DNA from: Lacinutrix sp.
GTDB lineage: Bacteria; Bacteroidota; Bacteroidia; Flavobacteriales; Flavobacteriaceae
NCBI RefSeq assembly: GCF_029238095.1
Contig: NZ_JAQWGS010000026.1
Coordinates: 124,001 to 188,000 of the forward strand
Direction of reading: 5' to 3'
DNA length: 64,000 nucleotides
A program made the position numbers and the translations under genes. The notes under the pieces were generated by a model. The model was not told the DNA's origin and searched no databases. It saw only the letters and a program-made list of their open reading frames with translations. Below are positions 35,924 to 45,697 of this stretch, one piece after another; position 1 is the first letter of the stretch, and each line of letters starts with the position of its first letter.

Positions 35924-36796
35924 TTATCCTAAAACTTCTTTTACTTTTTTTCCTATTTCTGCGGGTGAATCTACTACATTAATTCCACAAGCTCTCATTA
36001 TTGCTTTTTTAGCTTGAGCAGTATCGTCACTTCCTCCTACAATGGCTCCAGCATGTCCCATTGTTCGACCTGCAGGTGCAGTTTCTCCTGCAATAAAACC
36101 AATAATTGGTTTTTTACTACCACTAGCTTTATACCAATTTGCAGCATCTGCTTCAAGTTGTCCACCTATTTCTCCAATCATTACTACACATTCTGTAGCT
36201 GGATCGTTTATTAATAATTCTACAGCTTCTTTTGTTGTTGTTCCTATAATTGGATCTCCACCAATACCAATAGCTGTTGTTATACCCAATCCTTGTTTAA
36301 CAACTTGATCTGCAGCTTCGTAAGTTAATGTTCCAGATTTTGAAACAATACCAACTTTACCTTGCTTAAACACGAATCCTGGCATGATACCAACTTTAGC
36401 TTCTCCTGGAGTTATTACACCTGGACAATTAGGACCAATTAAACGACAATTTTTATCTTTTATATAATCTGATGCTACAATCATATCTGCAACTGGAATA
36501 CCTTCTGTAATACAGATAATAACTTTAATTCCAGCATCTGCAGCTTCCATAATAGCATCAGCAGCGAAAGCAGGTGGTACAAAAATAATTGTTGTATCTG
36601 CTCCTACTTTTTCTACAGCTTCTTCAACAGTATTAAAAACTGGCTTGTCTAGGTGTGTTTGCCCTCCTTTTCCTGGAGTAACACCACCAACAACATTTGT
36701 TCCATACTCAATCATTTGTCCAGCGTGAAATGTACCTTCACTACCAGTAAATCCTTGAACTATAATTTTTGAATCTTTATTTACTAAAACGCTCAT
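35924..36796 (-). CDS. sucD: Succinate-CoA ligase [ADP-forming] subunit alpha
   Basis: 290 residues, full length. The CoA-binding start [21 protein letters not shown] is followed by [20 protein letters not shown]. The phospho-histidine is H248 in [12 protein letters not shown]. With SucC it makes succinate plus ATP or GTP from succinyl-CoA in the TCA cycle. SucC is not adjacent, as is usual in this phylum. A good promoter lies upstream. Confidence 0.95.
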   Translation of the reverse strand: MSVLVNKDSKIIVQGFTGSEGTFHAGQMIEYGTNVVGGVTPGKGGQTHLDKPVFNTVEEAVEKVGADTTIIFVPPAFAADAIMEAADAGIKVIICITEGIPVADMIVASDYIKDKNCRLIGPNCPGVITPGEAKVGIMPGFVFKQGKVGIVSKSGTLTYEAADQVVKQGLGITTAIGIGGDPIIGTTTKEAVELLINDPATECVVMIGEIGGQLEADAANWYKASGSKKPIIGFIAGETAPAGRTMGHAGAIVGGSDDTAQAKKAIMRACGINVVDSPAEIGKKVKEVLG

Positions 36797-36828
36797 TGTT
36801 GTTTAATTTTTTATGTTTTAAAACGTGG

Positions 36829-36859
36829 CAAAAGTAAGTTTTTAACAGCTATATATAAA
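36829..36859 (-). promoter_or_regulatory. Predicted promoter of sucD
   Basis: On the minus strand TTTA (36859-36856), a 19-base spacer, then TACTTTTG (36836-36829), a full TAnnTTTG match. It is 32 bases before the sucD ATG. Confidence 0.5.
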
Positions 36860-36864
36860 GTTTT

Positions 36865-37272
36865 TTAAACTTTTATTTCTGAAAAAGAATTTGCAATAAT
36901 CGCAGCATCATCAGCTAATTGACTAATTTGATGTCCTCTATATAATTTTTCGTCCTTTATTTGCCAAATACTTATATAATGAGCCAATGGAATTTCTTCG
37001 TCTTGGTTTTCAATAGTTCTTCCAAAAACGGTATGTCTACTAGTTATAAAATCTCCATCTTGAAGTAAATGACTAATTTCTGTTCTTAAATTATAGTAGT
37101 TTTTATTTATATTATTAAAGAATGTTAAAATAGCATCGTAATTTAAAATCTGAAATCCTGTACTACTGTTCCAATGTAATTGACAGTCTCTATGAAAATA
37201 TTGTTCTACTGAAATTTTATTTTTCACTAAATCATATTCATAAAACTGCTTTACTAATTCTTTAGGGCTCAT
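36865..37272 (-). CDS. SnoaL-like/NTF2-fold protein
   Basis: 135 residues with the cone-shaped NTF2/SnoaL pattern: LVKQFYEYDLVKNK helix, VEQYFHRDCQLHWN, then FFNNINKNYYNLRTEISHLLQDGDFITSRHTVFG and a final IWQIKDEKLYRGHQISQLADD. This family covers isomerases, hydratases and non-catalytic binders; the ligand is unknown. Its ATG lies directly next to the stop of the LpxD-like gene upstream (end 37272, stop 37273), so the two are coupled. Confidence 0.78.
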   Translation of the reverse strand: MSPKELVKQFYEYDLVKNKISVEQYFHRDCQLHWNSSTGFQILNYDAILTFFNNINKNYYNLRTEISHLLQDGDFITSRHTVFGRTIENQDEEIPLAHYISIWQIKDEKLYRGHQISQLADDAAIIANSFSEIKV

Positions 37273-38208
37273 TTATTTAATCTTTAATTTGTCTAAAATC
37301 TCTGGTATCTTTCTAATAGAAGCTATTTCTTTATATTTCGATCTAAAGTCATCTGCTGGAGTACCAAAATAACTTTTATGTCCTTCAAGAGATTTACTAA
37401 CACCAGATTGTGCAGATATAACAGCTTTCTCTCCTATTGTAATACCACTTGTTATACCAACTTGTCCCCAAATGGTAACTTGGTCTTCAATAATAACACA
37501 ACCTGCAATTCCTACTTGAGAAGCAATCAGGCATTTTTTACCAATAACAGTATCATGACCAACCTGAACTTGATTATCTAATTTAGAGCCTTCGCCAATT
37601 GTAGTATTTGCTGTAACACCATTATCTATTGTGCAAAGTGCTCCAATATGAACATTATCTTCTATAACCACGCGACCACATGATAGCAATTGGTCGAATC
37701 CTTCTGGTCTATTCTTGTAGTAAAATGCACTTGCACCTAATATTGTACCAGAATGAATTGTTACATTATTACCAATTATGGCATCATCATAAATGGTAAC
37801 ATTTGCATGAATAACACAGTTATTACCAATACTAACATTGTTTCCTATAAAGCAATTGGGTTGTATAATTGTGTTCTCACCTATTTTAGCTGAAGGAGAT
37901 ATTGCAATATTAGAGGATTTAAAAGGCTTAAAATGATTTGTTAATTTATTAAAATCTCGAAAAGGATCATCACTAATCAAAAGTGCTTTTCCGTCTGGAC
38001 ATTCTACTACTTTGTTGATTAATACAATTGTTGCTGCAGATTGCAAAGCTTTATCGTAATACTTAGGATGATCTACAAAAACAATGTCACCAGATTCAAC
38101 AACATGAATTTCATTCATTCCTAAAATCTCAAAATCATCTGCACCAACATAATCACAATTAATTATATGGGCTATTTCCTTTAAGGTTTTAGAATTTAGG
38201 AATTTCAT
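37273..38208 (-). CDS. LpxD-like acyltransferase, second paralogue
   Basis: 311 residues. An N-terminal UDP-binding-type domain ([26 protein letters not shown]) is followed by a long left-handed beta helix with hexapeptide repeats ([24 protein letters not shown]...). The catalytic-type His of LpxD lies in [17 protein letters not shown]. True lpxD is at 41144. The conserved His suggests this paralogue may still be an N-acyltransferase, with a different acyl chain or sugar nucleotide. It is downstream of efp. Confidence 0.8.
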   Translation of the reverse strand: MKFLNSKTLKEIAHIINCDYVGADDFEILGMNEIHVVESGDIVFVDHPKYYDKALQSAATIVLINKVVECPDGKALLISDDPFRDFNKLTNHFKPFKSSNIAISPSAKIGENTIIQPNCFIGNNVSIGNNCVIHANVTIYDDAIIGNNVTIHSGTILGASAFYYKNRPEGFDQLLSCGRVVIEDNVHIGALCTIDNGVTANTTIGEGSKLDNQVQVGHDTVIGKKCLIASQVGIAGCVIIEDQVTIWGQVGITSGITIGEKAVISAQSGVSKSLEGHKSYFGTPADDFRSKYKEIASIRKIPEILDKLKIK

Positions 38209-38286
38209 TGTTGGTTTTTAGTGTTGAATTATAATTATTAAGTTTAAGTATTCTGAGGCCATTATAAAAAACTTAGTGCTTTTTTG

Positions 38287-38853
38287 TTATTCTTTTACAC
38301 GTTCTTTATAAGTCCCTTTTTCTGTTTCAACTTTAATTTTATCGCCTTCATTAATAAACAAAGGCACATTTACAGTTGCTCCTGTTTCAACAGTAGCAGG
38401 TTTTGTAGCATTTGTGGCAGTGTTTCCTTTAACTCCTGGCTCTGTTGCAGTAACCTCTAATACAACTGTTGCAGGCATATCTACAGAAAGCGGCATGTTA
38501 TCTTCTGTGTTTATTTGTATAGTAACAATTTCTCCTTCTTTCATTAGTTCTGGAGTATCTAAAGCTGATTCTAAAAGACGAATTTGTGAGTAATCTGCTT
38601 CATTCATGAAGTGATAGAATTCACCATCATTATACAAGTATTGAAATTTGTGCGTTTCTACACGTATATCTTCTAATTTATGTCCTGCTGAAAATGTATT
38701 ATCTAAAACTTTTCCGCTAGTAACACTTTTCATTTTAGTACGCACAAAAGCTGGTCCTTTACCAGGTTTCACGTGTAAAAACTCAATGATTTTATAAATA
38801 TCATTATTGTATTTAATACATAATCCGTTTCTAATATCTGAAGTAGTTGCCAT
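38287..38853 (-). CDS. efp: Elongation factor P
   Basis: 188 residues with three domains. The tip of domain I carries the modification-site region KPGKGPAF with K32. The C-terminal domain runs VNVPLFINEGDKIKVETEKGTY. EF-P rescues ribosomes stalled at polyproline. The genes nearby do not show which modification applies here. It sits between lpxA and the second LpxD-like gene. Confidence 0.95.
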   Translation of the reverse strand: MATTSDIRNGLCIKYNNDIYKIIEFLHVKPGKGPAFVRTKMKSVTSGKVLDNTFSAGHKLEDIRVETHKFQYLYNDGEFYHFMNEADYSQIRLLESALDTPELMKEGEIVTIQINTEDNMPLSVDMPATVVLEVTATEPGVKGNTATNATKPATVETGATVNVPLFINEGDKIKVETEKGTYKERVKE

Positions 38854-38871
38854 GTGTTTTTATTTTATTTT

Positions 38872-39657
38872 TTAATTTGATTTGAAGTAACCTTTCATGA
38901 TTCCGCGATGAGAATTCTTAATAAATTGAAGAATCTCGTCTCTTTCTGTTGTTGCTTCCATTTCTGCTTCAATTATTCCAGCAGCTTGAGTATTGTTATA
39001 GTTTTTCTGATACAATATTCTAAAAATATCTTGAATTTCTCTAATTTTTTCAGTGGTGTAACCTCTTCTTCTTAATCCTACAGAGTTAATACCAACATAA
39101 GATAATGGCTCGCGACCAGCTTTTACATAAGGTGGTACATCTTTTCTAACTAAAGATCCTCCTGTTACAAACGCATGACTTCCAACTGAGCAAAACTGAT
39201 GCACAGCTGTCATTCCTGCTAAAATAACATAATCACCAATTGTAATATGTCCTGCTAATGTACTATTGTTAGAGAATATACAGTTGTTTCCTACTATACA
39301 ATCGTGGGCAATATGACAATAAGCCATGATTAAGCAATTGTCTCCAACTACTGTTTTCATTCTATCTGTTGTACCTCTATTAATGGTGACACATTCTCTT
39401 ATGGTTACATTATCACCTATAATTGTAAGTGTATCTTCATCGTCGTACTTTAAATCTTGAGGTACTGCCGAAATAACTGAACCTGGAAAAATACTGCAAT
39501 TTTTACCTATTCTTGCACCTTCCATAATGGTAACATTACTTCCTATCCAAGTGCCTTCTCCAATGGTAACATTATTGTAAATAGTAGTAAAAGGTTCTAT
39601 TACTACATTTTTTGCAATTTTAGCTCCTGGATGCACATATGCTAATGGTTGGTTCAT
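38872..39657 (-). CDS. lpxA: Acyl-[ACP]-UDP-N-acetylglucosamine O-acyltransferase
   Basis: 261 residues, a left-handed beta helix. The catalytic base is the His in YCHIAHDCIVGNN, and HQFCSVGSHAFVTGGSLVRKDVPPYVKA is the typical LpxA end of the helix. LpxA starts lipid A synthesis by moving a 3-hydroxyacyl chain from ACP to UDP-GlcNAc. It is 18 bases upstream of efp on the same strand and downstream of lpxC-fabZ. Confidence 0.95.
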   Translation of the reverse strand: MNQPLAYVHPGAKIAKNVVIEPFTTIYNNVTIGEGTWIGSNVTIMEGARIGKNCSIFPGSVISAVPQDLKYDDEDTLTIIGDNVTIRECVTINRGTTDRMKTVVGDNCLIMAYCHIAHDCIVGNNCIFSNNSTLAGHITIGDYVILAGMTAVHQFCSVGSHAFVTGGSLVRKDVPPYVKAGREPLSYVGINSVGLRRRGYTTEKIREIQDIFRILYQKNYNNTQAAGIIEAEMEATTERDEILQFIKNSHRGIMKGYFKSN

Positions 39658-39750
39658 TTCGTAATATTATTTTAAGTGGAAAAAATGTGTTTGCAATATA
39701 AATTTTACTAATTCTTTAAAAGACTTCATTTTGCTCGATTCATAAAAGTA

Positions 39751-41157
39751 TTATTTTATTTTTGATATTTGAGCCATTAATTCTGCTTCTGCACATAATT
39801 TTCCGTTGGCATATGCATAACCTTGCATATGGCATATTCCACGCCTTATTGGCGTTATTAAAGAACACTTAAAAATTAATGTATCACCAGGAACCACCTT
39901 TTGTTTAAATTTAACTTTATCTATTTTCATGAAAAAAGTCAGATAATTTTCTGGATCTGGAACAGTACTTAATACTAAAATTCCACCTGTTTGTGCCATA
40001 GCCTCTACTATTAAAACACCTGGCATTACTGGTGCTCCTGGAAAATGACCTTTAAAAAACTCCTCGTTCATGGTAACATTTTTCATACCAAGTACATGAG
40101 AATCGCTTAACTCAAAAATTTTATCAATTAATAAAAATGGCTGTCTGTGTGGCAACATTTCCATTATTTGATTGATATCCATTAATGGAGATTGATTTAA
40201 GTCTACTTCTGGAACATTATTACGTCTTTCATTTTTAATAAGCTTAGACATTTTTTTTGCAAACTGAGTATTAACAAAGTGTCCTGGCTTATTAGCGATT
40301 ACTTTTCCTCTAATTCTTGTTCCAATTAAAGCTAAATCACCAATTACATCTAATAATTTATGTCTTGCAGCTTCATTTGGATGATGCAAGGTTAAGTTAT
40401 CAAGAATACCATTTGGTTTTACTGTAATTTTATCTTTATTAAAAGCAACTTGTAATTTCTCCATTGTTTCTGGAGACAATTCCTTGTCGACATAAACAAT
40501 AGCATTATTTAAATCTCCACCTTTAATTAAACCATGTTCTAGGAGCGATTCTAATTCGTGTAGAAAACTAAACGTACGAGAATCTGATATATCTTTTTTA
40601 AAGCCTGAAAGATGATTTAATGTAGCATTTTGTGTGCCTAAAACCTTAGTGCCAAAATCTACCATAGCAGTAACCTGGTATTCCTTTGCTGGCATGACTA
40701 ATATTTCGCTACCAGACTCTTCATCTGTATAAGAAATAACATCTTTAACAACATATTCTTCACGAAAAGCCTCTAAAACTACAACTCCTGCTTTTTCTAT
40801 AGCTTCTACGAAGAATTTTGAAGATCCATCCATAATTGGAGGTTCAGCATTATCTAATTCTATTATAGCATTATCTATATCTAAACCCATAAATGCAGCT
40901 AAAACATGCTCACAAGTTTGTATTGTTACACCATTTTTCTCTAAGCAAGTGCCACGTTGTGTATTTGTAACATAGTTTGCATCTGCTTCAATTACTGGAC
41001 AACCTTCTAAGTCTATACGCTTAAATGCAAATCCAAAATTGGCTGGTGCTGGTTTAAATGTTAAAGTAACTTCTTTACCTGTGTGTAATCCTACACCTGT
41101 TAAAGAGACTTCTTTTTCTATAGTTTTCTGTTTAATTTCCGAATTAACTATTGCCAT
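39751..41157 (-). CDS. lpxC/fabZ: Fused UDP-3-O-acyl-GlcNAc deacetylase (LpxC) and (3R)-hydroxyacyl-ACP dehydratase (FabZ)
   Basis: 468 residues, a two-enzyme fusion found in Bacteroidota. Residues 1 to about 310 are LpxC: zinc and catalytic sites [30 protein letters not shown], and EPPIMDGSS. The remainder is Fab[15 protein letters not shown] and [23 protein letters not shown]. The fusion couples the committed step of lipid A synthesis to fatty acid elongation, which share the 3-hydroxyacyl-ACP pool. Its start overlaps the end of lpxD by 14 bases. Confidence 0.95.
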   Translation of the reverse strand: MAIVNSEIKQKTIEKEVSLTGVGLHTGKEVTLTFKPAPANFGFAFKRIDLEGCPVIEADANYVTNTQRGTCLEKNGVTIQTCEHVLAAFMGLDIDNAIIELDNAEPPIMDGSSKFFVEAIEKAGVVVLEAFREEYVVKDVISYTDEESGSEILVMPAKEYQVTAMVDFGTKVLGTQNATLNHLSGFKKDISDSRTFSFLHELESLLEHGLIKGGDLNNAIVYVDKELSPETMEKLQVAFNKDKITVKPNGILDNLTLHHPNEAARHKLLDVIGDLALIGTRIRGKVIANKPGHFVNTQFAKKMSKLIKNERRNNVPEVDLNQSPLMDINQIMEMLPHRQPFLLIDKIFELSDSHVLGMKNVTMNEEFFKGHFPGAPVMPGVLIVEAMAQTGGILVLSTVPDPENYLTFFMKIDKVKFKQKVVPGDTLIFKCSLITPIRRGICHMQGYAYANGKLCAEAELMAQISKIK

Positions 41158-42172
41158 TTCCTTTTTTTTCTAATTCGTTTATTGTTTTTACAAGTTTAGG
41201 TAGGTTTTTAAAATAAACATAAGATTTGTTCCAATCGCCATAACCAAATGCTGGAGAACCTTGAAGCGTTTCGTTATCCTTTATATTTTTACCAATACCA
41301 GACTGTGCTTGTATTTTAACATTGTTTCCAATTACTAAATGTCCTGCAAATCCTACTTGTCCACCAATTTGGCAGTTTTCACCAATTTTTGTGGAACCTG
41401 CAACACCAGTTTGGGCTGCAATTACAGTGTTCTTTCCTATTTCTACGTTGTGTGCAATTTGAATTTGGTTATCAAGCTTCACTCCTTTTCTTATAACTGT
41501 AGATCCTAAAGTGGCTCTATCTATAGTTGTTGCGGCTCCAATATCTACAAAATCTTCTATAATAACATTACCTATTTGTGGAACCTTATCGTATGCTCCA
41601 TCCTTGTTTGGTACAAAACCAAAACCATCTGCTCCTATAATTACTCCAGAGTTAATAATACAGTTATTACCTATTATACACTCTGAGTAAATTTTTGCTC
41701 CAGCAAATAAAACTGTATCGTTTCCTATAGTAACATTATCACCAATATAGCATCCTGGAAATATTTTTACATTATTTCCTATAAATACATTCTCTCCAAT
41801 ATAGGAAAAAGCACCTACATAAATATCAGAACCTAGTTTTGCTGAACTTGTTATAGAAGATGGTTGTTCTATTCCAAATTTATTAAGCTTTACTTGATTA
41901 TAGTATTGCAATAGTTTTGAAAAAGATTTATAAGCATCGTCAACTTTAATTAATGTTGTTAAAATATCCTGTTCTGGTTCAAAATCTTTATTTACAATTG
42001 CAATAGATGCTTTTGTACTATAAATATAATGCGTGTATTTAGGATTAGCCAAAAAGGTTAATGCTCCTTCTTCTCCTTCTTCTATTTTGGATAATTTAGA
42101 AACTTCTACCAGTGGATTACCTACCACATCGCCTTCTAAAATACCAGCTATTTGTTCTGCTGTAAATTTCAT
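41144..42172 (-). CDS. lpxD: UDP-3-O-(3-hydroxyacyl)glucosamine N-acyltransferase
   Basis: 342 residues from the ATG at 42172 ([10 protein letters not shown]). A TTG nine bases earlier would add three residues; the ATG is the usual start. It has an N-terminal UDP-binding domain, then hexapeptide repeats from [17 protein letters not shown]. The catalytic His is in [22 protein letters not shown]. It adds the N-linked acyl chain in lipid A synthesis. Its end overlaps lpxC-fabZ by 14 bases, indicating coupled translation. Confidence 0.93.
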   Translation of the reverse strand: MKFTAEQIAGILEGDVVGNPLVEVSKLSKIEEGEEGALTFLANPKYTHYIYSTKASIAIVNKDFEPEQDILTTLIKVDDAYKSFSKLLQYYNQVKLNKFGIEQPSSITSSAKLGSDIYVGAFSYIGENVFIGNNVKIFPGCYIGDNVTIGNDTVLFAGAKIYSECIIGNNCIINSGVIIGADGFGFVPNKDGAYDKVPQIGNVIIEDFVDIGAATTIDRATLGSTVIRKGVKLDNQIQIAHNVEIGKNTVIAAQTGVAGSTKIGENCQIGGQVGFAGHLVIGNNVKIQAQSGIGKNIKDNETLQGSPAFGYGDWNKSYVYFKNLPKLVKTINELEKKGNGNS

Positions 42173-42331
42173 GTCAAGCAAAAATAGAAAAAATGTATCA
42201 TATATTGTTGGTTGTTTAAAAGTTGTTTGATTCTAATGCTTTTAAAAACGGTTTAACCATATTAAAAACTGGCTTTATCAAGCTTTTAGATTTCTATATT
42301 TTCTAATCCATTGCATGTTTATAAATCCAAA

Positions 42332-43555
42332 TTAAGATTTAGGATAGCATATATAATATTTTGTAACTGGTTTAGCTAATGCTTTTAAATTTAACTGATC
42401 GCTGGCTTTTACAACATCTTCGGTTTTACCATTTTTATGCAAAATAGTAATTCCTTGCTTCTTTCTTGTATAGGCTTGATTAGATATTTCTCCTGTAAAC
42501 ACAAAGTAATCTGCTTCTGCTTTAGATATAGAGTACTTGGTGATTAATTCTTCTTTGTGTTGAATTAATACTGAAGCTTCTATTGGTTTTTTCTTTATTT
42601 TAACTTTTAATAAATCTCTATTAATAATCATATCGCAGAGGTTTTTCAAAATAAAATCTTCGTGATACTGCCATGCTTTCATAGCCGAAACAATATCGTA
42701 ATCGTCTAACTTTGAAAACGTCTCGAGGCTTTCTGTATTAAAGTTATTAAGTATTATTTCTTCATTTAAAAAATACTGAAGCGGTTTACTAGCTGGTAAC
42801 TTCACTCCTTTTTTTGTTAATTCCTTTGCACGCTTAAGTACTCTTATTAGTAATTGTTCTGCAGTTAAGCTTGTTTTGTGCAAATACACTTGCCAATACA
42901 TTAAGCGTCTGGCGACAAGAAACTTTTCTATGCTATAGATGCCTTTATCTTCAATCACTAACTTGTTGTCTTTTACGTTAAGCATAGTTATTAAGCGTTC
43001 GCTGTTTATGTTGCCTTCTGCAACTCCTGTATAAAAACTATCACGTTTTAGATAATCTGCTCTATCCATATCTATTTGACTAGAAATAAGCTCGCACATA
43101 AAAGGTCTTGGATATTCGCCTTTAAAAATTTTAATAGCCAACGTTAAATCGTTGTTAAATTCTGCATTGAGCTTTTCCATAAAAAGCAATGATATTTGCT
43201 CGTGAGACACACCATTTACAATACTATGCTCCATTGCATGAGAGAATGGTCCGTGACCAATATCATGCAGTAAAATAGCTATGTAAAGTGCGTTTTTCTC
43301 ATCTTCAGAAATTTCAACACCTTTAAAACGAAGCACTTGCACTGCCTTTTGCATTAAGTGCATACAACCTATAGCATGGTGAAAACGAGTGTGATGTGCT
43401 CCTGGATAAACCAAATAACTCATTCCCATTTGAGTGATTCGACGTAGTCTTTGAAAATAGCGATGTTCTATTAAATCGAAAATTAACGAATTAGGGATAG
43501 TAATAAAACCGTAAATTGGGTCGTTTAATATTTTGAGTTTGTTACTTTTTTGCAA
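42332..43555 (-). CDS. HD-domain phosphohydrolase (dGTPase/SamHD1-like)
   Basis: 407 residues. Metal-site motifs are HHTRFHHAIGCMHLM near residue 53, then LLHDIGHGPFSHAMEH around 113 (the HD pair), and IDMDRADYLKRDSFYTG with the later Asp. This is the pattern of the SamHD1/dGTPase-like group, which hydrolyse nucleotides; the real substrate is not known. It is divergent from porX, with only 38 bases between the starts. Confidence 0.88.
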   Translation of the reverse strand: MQKSNKLKILNDPIYGFITIPNSLIFDLIEHRYFQRLRRITQMGMSYLVYPGAHHTRFHHAIGCMHLMQKAVQVLRFKGVEISEDEKNALYIAILLHDIGHGPFSHAMEHSIVNGVSHEQISLLFMEKLNAEFNNDLTLAIKIFKGEYPRPFMCELISSQIDMDRADYLKRDSFYTGVAEGNINSERLITMLNVKDNKLVIEDKGIYSIEKFLVARRLMYWQVYLHKTSLTAEQLLIRVLKRAKELTKKGVKLPASKPLQYFLNEEIILNNFNTESLETFSKLDDYDIVSAMKAWQYHEDFILKNLCDMIINRDLLKVKIKKKPIEASVLIQHKEELITKYSISKAEADYFVFTGEISNQAYTRKKQGITILHKNGKTEDVVKASDQLNLKALAKPVTKYYICYPKS

Positions 43556-43584
43556 ACTGATAATTTTTTACTGATTTAGATAAA

Positions 43585-43592
43585 CAAATATA
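43585..43592 (-). promoter_or_regulatory. Putative -7 element of the HD-domain gene
   Basis: On the minus strand TATATTTG matches TAnnTTTG, 30 bases before the HD-protein ATG. It ends one base short of the porX start codon, so the -33 region would lie inside porX. No clear TTTG is seen there. Confidence 0.35.
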
Positions 43593-43593
43593 C

Positions 43594-45147
43594 ATGGATA
43601 AAATAAAAATACTTTGGGTTGACGATGAAATCGATTTACTAAAACCACATATTATCTTTTTAGAGCAAAAAAACTACAGTGTTACCAAGTGCAATAGTGG
43701 TACTGAAGCGCTAGAAATTTTAGATGACCAAAAATTTGATATCGTATTTCTAGATGAAAACATGCCTGGATTAAAGGGATTAGAGACTCTAAACGAAATT
43801 AAGGAAAAACAAGATACGCTTCCTGTGGTCATGATTACCAAAAGCGAAGAAGAATACATAATGGAAGAAGCTATTGGTAATAAAATTGCCGATTATCTAA
43901 TAAAACCAGTAAATCCAAATCAGATTTTACTGAGTTTGAAGAAAAATTTAGACCATTCGCGACTAATTTCAGAAAAAACAACTTCGAATTATCAACAAGA
44001 ATTTAGAAAAATAGCTATGGATATGGCCATGGTAAATAGTTATGACGAGTGGGTTTCGCTATACCAAAAACTAATTTACTGGGAAATGCAACTTGAAGAT
44101 ATAGAAGATTCTGGAATGTTTGAGATTTTAGAATCTCAAAAAAACGAAGCTAATATTCAGTTTGGAAAATTTATTGACAAAAACTATCCTTCATGGTTTG
44201 AGCCTAATGTAGATGCGCCAACACTGTCTTACAACCTGTTTAGAGATAAAATTGTACCTGAACTAAGCCAAGAACAACCAACATTATTAGTAGTTGTAGA
44301 TAACTTACGTTACGACCAATGGAAAGCGTTTGAACCTTTTGTGACTAACCATTACAAAAAGAAATCTGAAACTGCATTTTTTAGTATTCTTCCTACTGCT
44401 ACACAATATGCTAGAAATGCAATTTTCTCGGGCTTAATGCCAAGTGATATGGAAAAAATACATCCTGAATACTGGAAAAACGACACAGATGAAGGTGGTA
44501 AAAATATGCATGAAAACGATTTTCTAGAAGCACAATTAAAACGATTAGGATTATCGCATTTAAAACATGAATACTATAAAATCACTAATTTAAAAAATGG
44601 AAAAAAATTAGCCGAAAACTTTAAAGGCACTAAAGATAATGACTTGACAGTTGTGGTTTATAATTTTGTAGATATGTTATCGCATTCTAAAACAGAAATG
44701 GATGTTGTTAAAGAGTTAGCGTCTAACGATAAAGCTTATCGTTCTTTAACACAAAGTTGGTTTAAAAACTCACCATTACTAGAAATGATACAACAAGCAC
44801 AACAAATGGGTTTTAAACTAATATTAACTACAGATCATGGAACTATTAATGTAAAAAACCCATCTAAAGTAATTGGTGATCGGGATACAAGTTTAAATCT
44901 TCGTTACAAAACAGGACGTAGTTTAAGCTATGAGAACAAAGATGTTTTAGCTGCAAAAGACCCAAAAACAATACACTTACCTTCTATATCTATGAATAGC
45001 TCTTTTATTTTTGCAAAAAGTGATTTGTTTTTTGCCTATCCAAATAACTACAATCATTATGTTAGCTATTACAGAAATACTTATCAACATGGAGGCGTTT
45101 CGTTAGAAGAGATGATTATTCCTTTTGTTGTTTTAAATCCTAAGTAA
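43594..45147 (+). CDS. porX: T9SS regulator PorX: response regulator with PglZ/alkaline-phosphatase domain
   Basis: 517 residues. Residues 5-125 are a receiver domain (VDDE at 9-12, phosphorylation site D54 in VFLDENMPG, Lys in LIKPVNP). After a helical linker comes a PglZ domain with metal-site segments VVVDNLRYDQW, LPTATQYARNAIFSG (nucleophile-type Thr) and LTTDHGTI. PorX, first shown in Porphyromonas gingivalis, links a PorY sensor signal to T9SS expression. It fits the two T9SS cargo proteins in this window; no T9SS structural genes are here. It leads a probable operon with tsaE and ald. Confidence 0.95.
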   Translation: MDKIKILWVDDEIDLLKPHIIFLEQKNYSVTKCNSGTEALEILDDQKFDIVFLDENMPGLKGLETLNEIKEKQDTLPVVMITKSEEEYIMEEAIGNKIADYLIKPVNPNQILLSLKKNLDHSRLISEKTTSNYQQEFRKIAMDMAMVNSYDEWVSLYQKLIYWEMQLEDIEDSGMFEILESQKNEANIQFGKFIDKNYPSWFEPNVDAPTLSYNLFRDKIVPELSQEQPTLLVVVDNLRYDQWKAFEPFVTNHYKKKSETAFFSILPTATQYARNAIFSGLMPSDMEKIHPEYWKNDTDEGGKNMHENDFLEAQLKRLGLSHLKHEYYKITNLKNGKKLAENFKGTKDNDLTVVVYNFVDMLSHSKTEMDVVKELASNDKAYRSLTQSWFKNSPLLEMIQQAQQMGFKLILTTDHGTINVKNPSKVIGDRDTSLNLRYKTGRSLSYENKDVLAAKDPKTIHLPSISMNSSFIFAKSDLFFAYPNNYNHYVSYYRNTYQHGGVSLEEMIIPFVVLNPK

Positions 45148-45185
45148 GAAACTTTATTTTGAGATTTCTTTTTTAACTTTGTGTC

Positions 45186-45596
45186 ATGCTAAAAATTGAT
45201 TATAAATTAGATGATTTAGAGCGTGTAGCTAAACAAATACTAGCACACTCTAACACAACAACATTTCTCTTAAAAGCTGAAATGGGTGCAGGTAAAACAA
45301 CTCTTATTAAAGCTTTGGTTAAAGCGTTAGATAGTAACGACACCGTTAGCAGCCCAACATTTTCTCTTGTTAATGAATACCAATCTAAAACCAGAACAAT
45401 TTATCATTTCGACTTATATCGCATAGAGGACGAAAGTGAACTTTACGATTTTGGAATTGAAGAGTATTTAAATTCTGATGCTTATTTATTTATTGAATGG
45501 CCAGAATTGATAGAGAATTTAATTTCAAATCATCATGTAATTACAATAAAAATTAAAGATGGTTTTAGCAGAACATTAGAAATGTCCTCTCATTAA
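45186..45596 (+). CDS. tsaE: tRNA threonylcarbamoyladenosine biosynthesis protein TsaE
   Basis: 136 residues. P-loop MGAGKTT at 33-39, then VSSPTFSLVNEY, then HFDLYRIEDESELYDFGIEEYL, and FIEWPELI (the W in the usual place). TsaE is the ATPase of the TsaB-TsaD-TsaE complex that forms t6A at position 37 of ANN-decoding tRNAs. It is 38 bases after porX, in the porX-tsaE-ald order I recall from other Bacteroidota. Confidence 0.95.
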   Translation: MLKIDYKLDDLERVAKQILAHSNTTTFLLKAEMGAGKTTLIKALVKALDSNDTVSSPTFSLVNEYQSKTRTIYHFDLYRIEDESELYDFGIEEYLNSDAYLFIEWPELIENLISNHHVITIKIKDGFSRTLEMSSH

Positions 45597-45697
45597 AACA
45601 TTTAGATTTCGCTAACTCAATTAATAAATCAACAACATACTTGTTAATTTACTATTTATTCGTAATTTAAATCTCTGTAAAAAACGATTAGTAAAAC

